Origin: Streptomyces sp. NBC_01275
Lineage (GTDB): Bacteria > Actinomycetota > Actinomycetes > Streptomycetales > Streptomycetaceae
Direction of reading: 5' to 3'
NCBI RefSeq assembly: GCF_026340655.1
Contig: NZ_JAPEOZ010000001.1
Coordinates: 9,176,001 to 9,240,000 of the forward strand
Length of the DNA: 64,000 bases
Part shown: positions 26,501 to 35,000 of the stretch, piece by piece
How positions within the stretch are numbered: the first letter of the stretch is position 1
Layout: every line of letters starts with the position of its first letter
Position numbers and translations under genes: made by a program
The notes under the pieces: generated by a model
What the model was told of the DNA's origin: nothing
Seen by the model: only the letters and a program-made list of their open reading frames with translations
The model's database searches: none

Positions 26501-26637
26501 TCGAACAGGGCGCCGCCGGCCGCGTGCGCGCCCTGCGGGCGGGTCAGCAGCGCGGCGCCGCCCAGCGCGACCGTACCCGTGAGGATCCGTCTGCGGGTGA
26601 CACCCGGGATGCCGAGGTCGCCTCGGTTTTCGTGCAT
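23527..26637 (-). CDS. Secreted GH89 alpha-N-acetylglucosaminidase with accessory domains
   Basis: 1036 residues. The twin-arginine signal TRRRILTGTVALGGAALL ends near residue 40. The NAGLU (GH89) body follows: an N-terminal small domain (residues ~45-120), the catalytic barrel with HRFAFNDTNEGYTGAYRDWD, YYGTVPDDF, YKMDLLHEGGNPGDVP, AILGWQTNPSKALLDG and NFGGHTPIGANA, and the all-helical domain to about residue 740. An Ig-like NEW3-type domain (~755-850) and a C-terminal lectin-like beta-sandwich follow. GH89 removes terminal alpha-linked GlcNAc, as in gastric mucin and heparan sulfate. It is the last gene of the nine-gene glycosidase operon, 20 bases after the module protein upstream. Confidence 0.92.
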   Translation of the reverse strand: MHENRGDLGIPGVTRRRILTGTVALGGAALLTRPQGAHAAGGALFDTAPAAAALKRLLPDHHRQFTLRAVDGDTDRFRVTGRAGHITVEGTSPAVLLAGLHTYLRRTAHASVSWTGEQVNLPRTLPAPAEEIAGTANVPHRFAFNDTNEGYTGAYRDWDAWQHELDVLAVHGVNRVLVYIGGDAVYYDAFRGLGYSDAALRAWIPAPAHQPWWLLQNMSGFGGPVSRQLIERRAALAGKIVDRIRDLGMTPVLPGYYGTVPDDFPAKHGGDAAVVAQGTWGAFKRPDWLDPRTSAFADVAAAFYRAQTERFGDSTMYKMDLLHEGGNPGDVPVGEAAQAVEAALQKAHPGAVWAILGWQTNPSKALLDGLDKSRMLIVDGLSDRYTTVTDRESDWGGAPYAFGSIWNFGGHTPIGANAPDWVEQYPKWRDKEGSSLAGIAAMPEAADNNAAALALLTDLAWTPGTVDLDDWFAAYALSRYGGPDRHAAAAWQTIRDTAYNMSRADAWSEAPDGLFGARPSLTANKAAAWGPEKDRYDTVAFDAALTELLAVRAELRDSSAYRYDVVDVARQVLSNRSRVLLPQIKAAHEAGEKALFGKLTRTWLDWMNLLDDLLAASGPHLLGRWLSDARSWGADRAEKDRLEYDARSLVTTWGGRASSEEGLHDYANREWSGLVGGLYRTRWKTYFDALATGLATGKDPATIDWFALEDSWAHAHETHPTEPHGSPYALARRVRDLLAASPHQAVLAAGADRGAVAEGRPATVTVTFTNRNGFAAARGVTLSVTAPEGTAVKPLDPVRTESVASGASFAARFEVSLAGEPTELVGQVVAAAAYAGGGQAVTPVRLVAAAGVGDPYRTVSYNDAVFGQAGDEIAVEGAGADLWGGTNEFGAVYRAGAYGDGTVAEVTVTSQDATGGWARAGLVVRNDLDAQGSAGYVNLAVTPSNGCALSWDADGDGRFDSIALSGSFTAPVRLRLTRSGGSYTGEASTDGVTWTTVGTATPGGAAAAQDVGVFMTAANGWNGARGIATFDGFTVA

Positions 26638-26657
26638 GAACGTCCTTCCGGCAGAGC

Positions 26658-27563
26658 TCAGTTGATCGACGTGATCGTCATGGCGAAGAGGTGCAGGGCG
26701 GGGACGCCCGACTGGAGGCCGTCGCTGACCTTGGGCAGGACCAGGGAGCGCAGCTCCTTGCCGGCCGCCAGATCGACTCCGAAGGTGAACAGGCTGACGG
26801 GGTTGTCGTCCCGGCCGGTGGTGATGTGGCGGTAGGGCACCACCACCGCGGCGGAGGAGCTCGTCCCGTACCAGTCGGGGACTGCGACAGAGAACGCCTG
26901 CTCGACGCCGTCGGCGTAGACGACCTTGCCGTCGCCCCTGCCCTCGCCCCAGGTGCTGGCGCCGAGGAAGGAGAGCCGGGAACCGGAGCCGGACAGCAGC
27001 ACGGTCTGGCCGGAGGAGACGACGTTGTCCTTGCTCCCGGGCCGGGTGTCCGGCCAGGTGAAGGGCACCCCGTCGTACGTGACCGCGGCACCCGGAGTCA
27101 GCCCCACCGACGCCAGCGCCTCGGCCGACAGACTGGAGTTCGAGCCGTCGATGTTCGCGACGGTGAGGGCGTCGTCGGAGGCGATCCCCGCGTTGTCGAA
27201 GGCCCCGGGCAGTGAGCGGTAGGGCAGCACGACGGAGGAGGTGGCGCGGGTGCAGTCGGAGCCGTGGCGGTGCACGTCGAAGAGGGCGTGGGCGGTGAAA
27301 GCGATCCGGCCCTCGGCGTCGTCGTCGAGCCGGGTCCGCCAGGTGCGGGTCACCGACCGCCCGGGCGCGAGGCTGCCCAGGCTGTCCGGCTCCCCGGTGT
27401 CGTCCACGGCGAGGTACAGCACGGTGCCGCGCAGCGCGGTCCCGGTGGTGTTGGTGAGGGTGGCCGTCAGGGTCACGGCCTTGCCCGGCTCGGGTGCGGG
27501 CGGGGTGACGGTGAGCGAGACGGGCGGCGGGAGGAAGTCCTCCTCGGGGCGGTAGGCGTTCAT
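26658..27563 (-). CDS. Non-catalytic carbohydrate-binding-type protein (NEW3-like + beta-sandwich), no signal peptide
   Basis: 301 residues. Residues ~15-115 form an Ig-like NEW3-type domain (SLTVTPPAPEPGKAVTLTAT, LYLAVDD, RTWRTRLDDDAEGRIAFTAH). Residues ~125-300 match the C-terminal module seen on many streptomycete glycosidases: FDNAGIASDDALTVANIDGS, VTYDGVPFTWPDTRPGSKDN, SFLGASTWGEGRGDGKVVYA. There is no catalytic domain and no export signal. The ATG overlaps the previous stop (ATGA, 27563-27560). The simplest reading is that this was once the C-terminal part of a longer secreted fucosidase. Whether it is made separately is open. Confidence 0.75.
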   Translation of the reverse strand: MNAYRPEEDFLPPPVSLTVTPPAPEPGKAVTLTATLTNTTGTALRGTVLYLAVDDTGEPDSLGSLAPGRSVTRTWRTRLDDDAEGRIAFTAHALFDVHRHGSDCTRATSSVVLPYRSLPGAFDNAGIASDDALTVANIDGSNSSLSAEALASVGLTPGAAVTYDGVPFTWPDTRPGSKDNVVSSGQTVLLSGSGSRLSFLGASTWGEGRGDGKVVYADGVEQAFSVAVPDWYGTSSSAAVVVPYRHITTGRDDNPVSLFTFGVDLAAGKELRSLVLPKVSDGLQSGVPALHLFAMTITSIN

Positions 27564-28498
27564 GATTCCCCCACGGTGAAGTGGTCGAACACGGCCCGGA
27601 CCGTCGTGCCGGGATAGTTGAGGTTCACGGCGCTCGCCACCACGCCGGCGTCCAGAGCGCCGTTCGCGGACGGCACGGTGGCACTGGCGATCTCGTTCCA
27701 GGCCAGGCCGTTGGTGGTGGAGTACGCGGTGTACGCGGTGCCGGAGCGGACCAGGCGCAGCCAGGCGGGGTGGGTGGAAGCGCCGCCGCCGGCCCAGGTG
27801 TCGAGGCGGCCGTCGCCGTCGCTGTCGGTCATGAACTCCACGCCGTACGACCTCGACATGGTGAGCACGGCGTAACCGCCCTTCTCCGGCGCGGTCAGGT
27901 CGTTCGCGACGGCGATCCCGTACTTGGCGGAGGGGTTGTCGCTCCCGGTGAGGCCGACCGTCTTGACCTGCACCACGCTCGACGCGGCGGCGGAGCCGGG
28001 AAGCAGGATGCCGCCCTTCTCGTCACGGCCGCCGGACAGGTCACCGCCGCCCGCCCAGATCACCAACTGGCTGCCGTACTGGCCGAACCGGGCGTCGTCG
28101 GCGGTGGCGAACGTCCTGTACGGGTCCCGCACCCCGTTCGGCTCGTAGGGCACGCTCACGGTCTTCGCGGCCCGCGCGCAGTCGGCGCTGCGTCCGTCCA
28201 CGTCGAAGAGGACGTGCGCGGTGAACGCGACGTCCCCGGCGACGTCGGCCGGCATCGACGTGCGCCAGCTGCGGGTGGTCGCTGCGCCGCGGCGCAGATC
28301 ACCGAGCGGGACGGTGCGTGCGGCGGTCGCCCTGCCTGGGTCGACCAGGTACAGGACGGCCCCGCGCAGCGGGAACGGGCAGTCGTTGACGAGGACCGCG
28401 GTGGCGGTGACGGCGTCGCCGCCGGCCGGTTCGGCGGGTTCGGTGGTGACGGTCAGGGTGGGACCGAGGGCGTCCGTACGCGTGCTCACGCTGTTCAC
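27560..28498 (-). CDS. Non-catalytic Ig-like + lectin-type module protein, no signal peptide
   Basis: 312 residues from the GTG at 28498, which overlaps the fucosidase stop (GTGA). Residues ~12-115 are an Ig-like domain close to that of the next gene (LTVTTEPAEPAGGDAVTATA, LYLVDPG, RSWRTSMPADVAGDVAFTAH). Residues ~120-310 form the DPYRTFATADDARFGQYGSQ, LVIWAGGGDLSGGRDEKGG, KYGIAVANDLTAPEKGGYAV, VEFMTDSDGDGRLDTWAGGG module that recurs at the ends of the SGNH esterase and GH31 proteins here. There is no catalytic domain and no export signal. Coupled starts on both sides suggest a split multidomain protein or a frameshift-linked product. Confidence 0.75.
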   Translation of the reverse strand: MNSVSTRTDALGPTLTVTTEPAEPAGGDAVTATAVLVNDCPFPLRGAVLYLVDPGRATAARTVPLGDLRRGAATTRSWRTSMPADVAGDVAFTAHVLFDVDGRSADCARAAKTVSVPYEPNGVRDPYRTFATADDARFGQYGSQLVIWAGGGDLSGGRDEKGGILLPGSAAASSVVQVKTVGLTGSDNPSAKYGIAVANDLTAPEKGGYAVLTMSRSYGVEFMTDSDGDGRLDTWAGGGASTHPAWLRLVRSGTAYTAYSTTNGLAWNEIASATVPSANGALDAGVVASAVNLNYPGTTVRAVFDHFTVGES

Positions 28499-29925
28499 CA
28501 CCGCTCCCAGTCGACGGTGAAGGTGTTGGCGAGGCCGCTGGGCAGCGTCTCCGGGACGCTGATGTGGACCCTGCCGTCGGAACGAGTCCATTTCAGCGGT
28601 CTGTCGTGGCCGAGCAGCCGGATCCGCGAGGTCGCGGAGAGGGGGATGTCCGCGGGTACGGAGAGGGCGCCGCTGGGGGCGCCCAGCACGATGATGTTGA
28701 ACTTGCCCGGGGTGACGGTGTACCGGATGCCGAGGGCACTGCCCTCTTCCTCCGCCCGCACCCAGGGCGTCGAGCCGTAGATCGCCGGCCCGTTGACGTC
28801 CAGCCAGGCGCCGATGTCCCGCAGCCGCCGCTGCATGACGTCCGGGATCGTGCCGTCCGGCTTCGGCCCGATGTTCAGCAGCAGGTTGCCGTTCTTGCTG
28901 GTCACGTCGGCGAGCAGATGGACGAGGAACTCGGAGGTCTTGTAGTCCTCCTCGACCTCGAACCTGTTGTAGCCCCAGGAGTAGCCCATGGTGATGCAGC
29001 ACTCCCACTTCTGGGGGTCCATCGTGGGGTTGGTGCGCTGCTCGTAGGTGGCGAAGTCGAAGTGCGTGTCGAAGCGGTCGTTGACCACGACACCCTTGGG
29101 CTTTCTGCGGTTCTTGGCCTGGTTGTAGTAGTGGGAGAGGGGCTCCTCGCTGCGCCACGGCGGTTCGCCGGCCGGCCGGAACCACTGGCCGTCCGCCCAC
29201 AGCAGTTCCGGGTCGTAGCGGTCGACGATCTCGTACAGCTGCTTCAGTTCGTAGTCCCCGATGTAGTCGGCGACCGGCCTGTAGCCGGTCATCGGGACCT
29301 CTTCACCGGTGTAGAAGTTCTTCATCGGCCGGCCGATCGACGGGTTGAAGAACTCGCCGAGCGAGTAGTACAGGCCGGGCCGTACGGTGCCGCGTCTGCG
29401 GGCGGCCGTCATCAGCTCGCCGACCAGGTCGCGTTTCGGGCCGTACTTCCCGGCGTGACGGTCCGTCACCTCACTGGGCCACAGGGCGAATCCGTCGTGG
29501 TGCTTGCTGGTCAGCGTGAAGTACTCGGCACCCGCCTGCTCGAACAGCCGCACCCAGGCGTCCGGGTCGTAGTTCTCGGCCGTGAACTGCGGGATGAAGT
29601 CGTCGTAGAGGAAGTCCTGGCCGTAGGTGTCGCGGTGGTACTTCCAGGTGGGATCGGAATTGAAGCTCTGGTACCAGAGGTACCACTCGGCGGCCATCTG
29701 GCGGGCGGAGCCGGCGGGGACCGAGTAGACGCCCCAGTGGACGAAGATGCCGAACTTCGCGTCCTTGTACCAGCGCGGTACGGGGTGGGTGTCGAGGGAT
29801 GCCCTGGTGGGCGCGTAGTCGGGGATGCTGCCGCTGATCGCGTGGGCGGCGCCGGGCGGGGCCAGAAGAACTGCTGAGCCGAGTGCGGTGGCCGTGGTCA
29901 GGAAGCGTCTACGGCTGACGTTCAC
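28495..29925 (-). CDS. Secreted GH29 alpha-L-fucosidase
   Basis: 476 residues. Tat signal SRRRFLTTATALGSAVLLAP, cleaved near AHA (residue 29). GH29 motifs are all present: KFGIFVHWGVYSVPAG (residues 57-72), YFTLTSKHHDGFALWPSEVT (135-154), RPGLYYSLGEFFNP, and the nucleophile aspartate D245 in PELLWADGQWF. NGNLLLNIGPKPDGTIPD follows in the barrel end, and a short C-terminal beta-sandwich closes the protein. It releases alpha-linked fucose from oligosaccharides outside the cell. Its stop overlaps the start of a carbohydrate-binding-type protein, and it begins 26 bases after the SGNH esterase gene. Confidence 0.93.
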   Translation of the reverse strand: MNVSRRRFLTTATALGSAVLLAPPGAAHAISGSIPDYAPTRASLDTHPVPRWYKDAKFGIFVHWGVYSVPAGSARQMAAEWYLWYQSFNSDPTWKYHRDTYGQDFLYDDFIPQFTAENYDPDAWVRLFEQAGAEYFTLTSKHHDGFALWPSEVTDRHAGKYGPKRDLVGELMTAARRRGTVRPGLYYSLGEFFNPSIGRPMKNFYTGEEVPMTGYRPVADYIGDYELKQLYEIVDRYDPELLWADGQWFRPAGEPPWRSEEPLSHYYNQAKNRRKPKGVVVNDRFDTHFDFATYEQRTNPTMDPQKWECCITMGYSWGYNRFEVEEDYKTSEFLVHLLADVTSKNGNLLLNIGPKPDGTIPDVMQRRLRDIGAWLDVNGPAIYGSTPWVRAEEEGSALGIRYTVTPGKFNIIVLGAPSGALSVPADIPLSATSRIRLLGHDRPLKWTRSDGRVHISVPETLPSGLANTFTVDWERW

Positions 29926-29951
29926 GGGAGGCCTCTCCGTCAGTGGTCGAG

Positions 29952-32084
29952 TCAGTCGGTGATCGAGAAGGAGTCGAAGACGGCTGTGGTGGTCTGGCCG
30001 GGGTGGTCGAGGTTGACGGCGCTGGCGACCATCCCGGCGTCGAGGCCGCCGCCGCCGCCGTCGGCGGACGGCACGGTCGCGGTCCCGATCCGCTGCCAGG
30101 CGGTGCCGTCGGCACTGGCGTACGCGGTGTAGGCGGTGCCGTCGCGGGTGAGCCGGAGCCAGGCCGGGTGGTACGAGGAGCCGCCGCCCGCCCAGGTGTC
30201 GAGGTGTCCGTCGCCGTCGCTGTCGGTCATGAACTCCACGCCGTACGACTTGGACATGGTGAGCACGGCGTAGCCGCCGTTCTCCGGCGCGGTCAGGTCG
30301 TTCGCGACGGCGATCCCGGCCTTGGCGGAGGGCCCGCTCCCGGTCTGGCCGACGAGGCGGGCGGTGACGCTGCCCGAGGCGGGTATGGCGTCCGGCACCT
30401 GGACGGCGGCCTTCTCGTCCATCCAGCCGGCCAGGTCCCGACCGCCGGCCCAGATCGCGAACTGGCCGTTGTTCTGGGCGTATTGGGCGTCGTCGGTGGT
30501 GGCGAACGTCTGGTACGGGGGCCGGACCGCGGACGGTACCGGGGTGACGTCGGCACTCACGCCGTCGGTGTCGTGGCGCGTCCGCCCGCCCTGCCGGAAG
30601 GAGGCGCCCACGCCGATGTCGTACGGCCCCCAGGCCGCGTCGGCGGCCGGGGTGACGCGCCAGGTGACGGTGGAACTCCGGCCCGGGGCAAGGGAGTCGA
30701 CACCCGTCTCCCCCTCCGCTTCCGCGGTCCAGCCGTCCGGCAGGCGCAGCCCGGTGGTGACCCGGGTGACCGCCCTGGAGCCGGTGTTGGTGACGGTCGC
30801 GGTGATCTCGGCGGCGCTGCCGGTCGGGAGGCTCGGGCGGTACGGCGTGAGCCGGACGCGGGCCGAGGGGCAGTCGCGGGCCACCCCGAGACCGGCGAGG
30901 TCGACCGCGTCCGCGAACGCCTTCATCCCGGTGTCGTTGGGATGCAGATGGTCACCGGAGTCGAACGCGGCGGCGTAGCGGGTGGGGTCGCCCGGATCCC
31001 GTACCGCCTTGTCGAAGTCGGCGTAGCCGTCGAAGACGCCGCCGTCGCGCACGAAGGTGTTGACCTTCTGCCGGTCGGCCTCCTTGGCCTCGGTCCAGTA
31101 GTCGCCCCAGCCCCGGTACGGGACCACGGTCGCGCCGATCACCCGCAGCCCGCGGGCGTGGGCCCGCCGCGCGATCTCCTTCATCCCGTCGATCACCTGG
31201 TCGCCGGTGGCGCCGCCCCAGCTGAGGTCGTTGACGCCCTCGAAGAGGATCACCGTCCGGGCGCCCGGCTGGGACAGCACATCGCGCTCCAGCCGCTCCG
31301 GCGCCGAGGGGTTGCCGTCGGTCCCGGCCGTGATGCGGTTCCCGCTGATGCCCGCGTTCAGCACTCCGGCGGGGGTGGTGCAGGCCGACAGCCGGGCCGC
31401 CAGATAGTCGGGCCAGCGCCGGTCGGCGTCCGAGGTGGAGGCTGCCCCGTCGGTGATGGAGTCGCCGAGCGCGACAACCGAACCCTGAGCCGGGCCGCCC
31501 CGCACATCGACACCGGTGAGGAACGGGAAGGTGGTGTCGGTCGTGGTGAACGCGTCGCCACCGGCGTCCCCGGCGTGGTCGCCGCCGCCGTCGGGGGTCC
31601 AGTAGACGGTCTGCAGCCCCATCCAGTGCTGGCTGATGTGGGTGAGCCTGCCGGGGAAGTACAGGCTCACCACCAGGTCGCTACGGGCGGCCACGGGAAT
31701 CCGCACCCCGTCGCTCGCCGCCTGCCCCCCGGCCGGGATCGTCACGTCCTCCTTCCCGCCGAAGGTCAGATCGCGCGGGCCGGACACGGACGAGCCGCTC
31801 ACGCGCCGCCCCACGGTCGCGTGTCCGATCGTCACCGGCCGGTCGGTGAACTCATTGGTCAACCGGATCCGGACACTCGTCCCGCCCGCACTGACGCGCA
31901 CCGGGATCCGCACGGTCACTTCAGAGGTGCCCGGGTCGTACGACGCGTGCTGCGCGGTCGCCCACGTCCCCGTCCAGTCCTGCTGCCGGGCCGCCCCGGC
32001 TTCGGCCGAAGGCGCCGGAAGCAGGGCCGACAGGGCGGCCGCCAGGACGGCTGCCAGGGCGGCGCATCTTCTCCGCAGGGGCAT
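29952..32084 (-). CDS. Secreted SGNH/GDSL hydrolase with lectin-type module (carbohydrate esterase)
   Basis: 710 residues with a Sec signal (MPLRRRCAALAAVLAAALSA, cleavage near AEA at 29). The SGNH catalytic domain, residues ~200-400, shows block I GDSITDG (S209), block II NAGISGNR (N249), block III FEGVNDLS (N285) and block V SGDHLHPND (D378, H381). It is preceded by a ~165-residue beta domain. An NEW3-type domain (~405-510) and the shared PPYQTFATTDDAQYAQNNGQ module close the protein. It probably removes O-acetyl groups from sugars so that glycosidases can act. The ATG overlaps the GH35 stop (TGATG). Confidence 0.9.
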   Translation of the reverse strand: MPLRRRCAALAAVLAAALSALLPAPSAEAGAARQQDWTGTWATAQHASYDPGTSEVTVRIPVRVSAGGTSVRIRLTNEFTDRPVTIGHATVGRRVSGSSVSGPRDLTFGGKEDVTIPAGGQAASDGVRIPVAARSDLVVSLYFPGRLTHISQHWMGLQTVYWTPDGGGDHAGDAGGDAFTTTDTTFPFLTGVDVRGGPAQGSVVALGDSITDGAASTSDADRRWPDYLAARLSACTTPAGVLNAGISGNRITAGTDGNPSAPERLERDVLSQPGARTVILFEGVNDLSWGGATGDQVIDGMKEIARRAHARGLRVIGATVVPYRGWGDYWTEAKEADRQKVNTFVRDGGVFDGYADFDKAVRDPGDPTRYAAAFDSGDHLHPNDTGMKAFADAVDLAGLGVARDCPSARVRLTPYRPSLPTGSAAEITATVTNTGSRAVTRVTTGLRLPDGWTAEAEGETGVDSLAPGRSSTVTWRVTPAADAAWGPYDIGVGASFRQGGRTRHDTDGVSADVTPVPSAVRPPYQTFATTDDAQYAQNNGQFAIWAGGRDLAGWMDEKAAVQVPDAIPASGSVTARLVGQTGSGPSAKAGIAVANDLTAPENGGYAVLTMSKSYGVEFMTDSDGDGHLDTWAGGGSSYHPAWLRLTRDGTAYTAYASADGTAWQRIGTATVPSADGGGGGLDAGMVASAVNLDHPGQTTTAVFDSFSITD

Positions 32085-35000
32085 CAGGCACCGTCCTCAC
32101 AGGTCAGCTTGGCGTCGGCCCAGTCGGCGTGGTCGAGGGCGTTGCCGTCACCGGCGTCCGAGACGACGAGTTCGAGTCGGCGCGCGCCCGTCACGTCGAC
32201 GTCGATCTTCTTCGTCGCGGTGTCCCGGCCGACGGCGCCGCTCTCGTAGACGGGGATTCCGTCGGCGAGGACGGTGTAGGCGACGGTGGCCGGGCCGTCG
32301 GTCCGGCCGTAGGTCTCCTGGTCGAGGCCGAGCGCGGCGTGGAAGGCGGTGCAGGCGCCGCCGAGCCAGACCTGCACGCTGCTGGCGGCGTGGGTGCCGA
32401 GGCCCTTGTCGTAGACGGTGTCGTGGAGAGTGAGCGGCAGGCCGTCGCCCTCGGCGTTCTCGCCGACGGACTGGTCGCGTTCGACCGGCCCCCAGCCGTT
32501 GCTGTCGGCCTGGAACGGCAGATCGCTGACGTAGTGTTCGCCGGCCGCGAGGGGTGGTGGCTGCGCCGCCGCCACCTGTTCCCCGGTCACCGAACCGGGC
32601 TTGCCGGCGCGGGTGAAGTCGGCGGTGACGCGGAGAATCGCGACCGTGCCGGTCTTCTGGTCGGCGGGCACGGTGACGGTCCACCGGGCTTTCGCCGAGG
32701 CACCGGGTTTGAGGGTGCCGAGCCGCACCGGGGCGGCCGGGGTCGCGGTCCAGCCGTCGGGCAGCTTCGGGCTCAGGGTGAGGTCGCGGAGCGGCTTGCC
32801 GTCGTCCGGTACGGCAGCGGTCGTCGTGACCTGGTAGCTGTTGCCCGGCTCGACGGTGTCGGGGGCGTCGACGGTCACCCGCGCCGGGACGGCCGGGTCG
32901 GCGTAGACGGCGGCGTCGTAGGCCGGGGCGGCCACATTGCCGACCCGCAGCGAGGAGGTGACATTGCCGAGCGTGGTGAGACCCACCTTCCCGAGTCCAC
33001 CGCTGTTCGCGTCCTCGCTCCACGAGGCGATGGCGATGGTGTTCCTGCCGTCGGCGCGCAGAATGCCGTTGGAGATGGGGAAGGTGTGCTGCGGACCGGT
33101 GTCGTTGACGTACTGGCCCATCAGCCAGCCGTTGACGTAGATGAGGGCGCGGTAGTTCCGGCCGGGGTCGTCGGTGACGGTGACGCCGACGGAGACGTCC
33201 TGGCCCTTGGGCAACTTCGGGTTGAAGGTGGTGCGGTACCAGGCGATGCCGGGGGCGGTGTCACTGGTCGGCAGCGTGGCGTCGGCCCAGGAGCGGTCCG
33301 GGTAGCCGGGCAGGGTCCAGCCCGAACGCTCCCCGTACAGACCGCCGTTGTTCATGTGCCCGCGTACGGTGTCGACGGGCTGCTCACCGCCTCGGGCGCC
33401 CTGGATGCGCCAGGTGATCTGCGCGTCGGAGCCGGCGAGATACGCCGTGGTGAGGCCGCGCGGCTGTTTGTGGTCGTCGCTGTTCCAGGTGAAGTCCTCG
33501 TTGTGGCCCATGGTGCCGACCAGGACGGAGATCACGTTCTCCTTGCCCTTGCGCAGCAACCTTTCGGCGAGGGGGAAGGTCTGGCGGCCGGTCCGGCTCG
33601 TCCCGGCGAACTTCCCGTTGATCCACACCGAGTACGCGCCGACCGCGGCCGAGCCGGTGTCCGGGTTGGTGGCGTAGGCGGTCAGGGAGAGGGACTTCTC
33701 GGCGCCGGTGGCCTTGAAGCGGCCCCGGTACCAGACGGAGCCGTAGTGGTAGCCGTACTCGTCCTGGTAGAGCACCGGCAGAGTCCCCGGCCTGGTCGGG
33801 TTGTTGCTGCTCAACTTGTCGGCGTAGGTCCAGGACGCGTCGTCGAAGTCCGGGTCGGCCTCGGGGGTTTCGGCGGACGTCTTCCAGCCGGTCAGCTCGG
33901 GGAGCTTGACGTCCTTCGGGCCGGGCACGGTGCCCAGCAGGCTGCCGGAGGACGTCGGCTTCACCCTGAGGGGTGCGCCGTTCCAGGTGACCTTCCGTAC
34001 GCCGGGCGGGGCGAAGACCTCCAGCGGGCCCGCCTCCTTCGCATCGCCGGTGAGGGCGAGCGTCGTCCCCCGGCCGCTGACGGACGCCGTACGGACCAGT
34101 TCGGCGCCGCGTTCCAGCACGGGACCGGCCGCCGTGTCCTGCCGCCAGAAGCCGGCGGCATCGGCGTCGGTGCCGATGAGCAGCAGCAGATCGGGGCGGC
34201 CGCCGCCCTGGACGAGGACCCGGGTGAGGCCGGAGTGGGTGTAGTCGAGCTTCAGGTCGCCGCGCTCTGCGTCCCAGCTGGCGTCCGCCTTGCCGTCCAG
34301 CACCGTGACCTCGGGCTCGGCGGAGTAGCGGAGCAGGGTCTGCCCGGGGTCGCCCTCGCCGCCGTACAGCACGGCCTGGGTGCGGTCTCCGGTCCGCGTG
34401 CTGGTCAGCAGCTCGCTGGTGGAGTAGACGAGCCGTCGGCCGCCGCCGAGGTCGTAACCGGCGACGAGGATCTTGCCGGTCCTGCCGTTCAGCCGTGCGG
34501 TGACCGGATAGGTGCCGTCCGGGGTCTTCCAGTCGAAGGTGGTGGTGGCGTCGGCGTCGGCCATCGGGTCGCTGTGCCGGAGGTAGAGGAACCGGGTGCC
34601 GGTGTCCGGGTTGGCACGGGCCTCGATGTGGACGGCGTCGTCGGACGAGGCGGGGGCGTCGGCCGGATCGGTCGCGGTGAGCGGTCCTGTGGTGGTGTAG
34701 AAGAGGCCCTGCCGCTTCATCTCGTCGTAGTCGGCGCCGGTCTGACGGGGCTCGCTGATCGGTGCGCCGTAGTCGTACGAGGTGTAGACCTGGCGCGGGT
34801 CGGCGAGCCAGCCCCAGTTGGTGCCGCCGTAGGTCATGTAGAGGTTCTCGATCGTCGTGCCCTGCATGACCTCGTGCTTGTTGACGATCTTCTGGTAGGC
34901 GGGACCCATCTTCTCCGGGCACTTCTCATAGCCGGTGTCGCCCCAGGTCCGGAACCAGCCGGTGCCCGCCTCGAAGATCGCCAGCGGGGCGTCCTCCTGC

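Noticed and set aside
23338..26835. A 1165-codon forward frame opposite the GH89 gene
   Set aside because: It is the complement of GH89 codons, rich in Val/Arg/Gly, with no domain. Long antisense frames are expected at this GC content.
26658..28498. Calling the two module-only genes pseudogenes
   Set aside because: Both frames are fully open, keep domain-like composition and have clean coupled starts, so decay is not shown.
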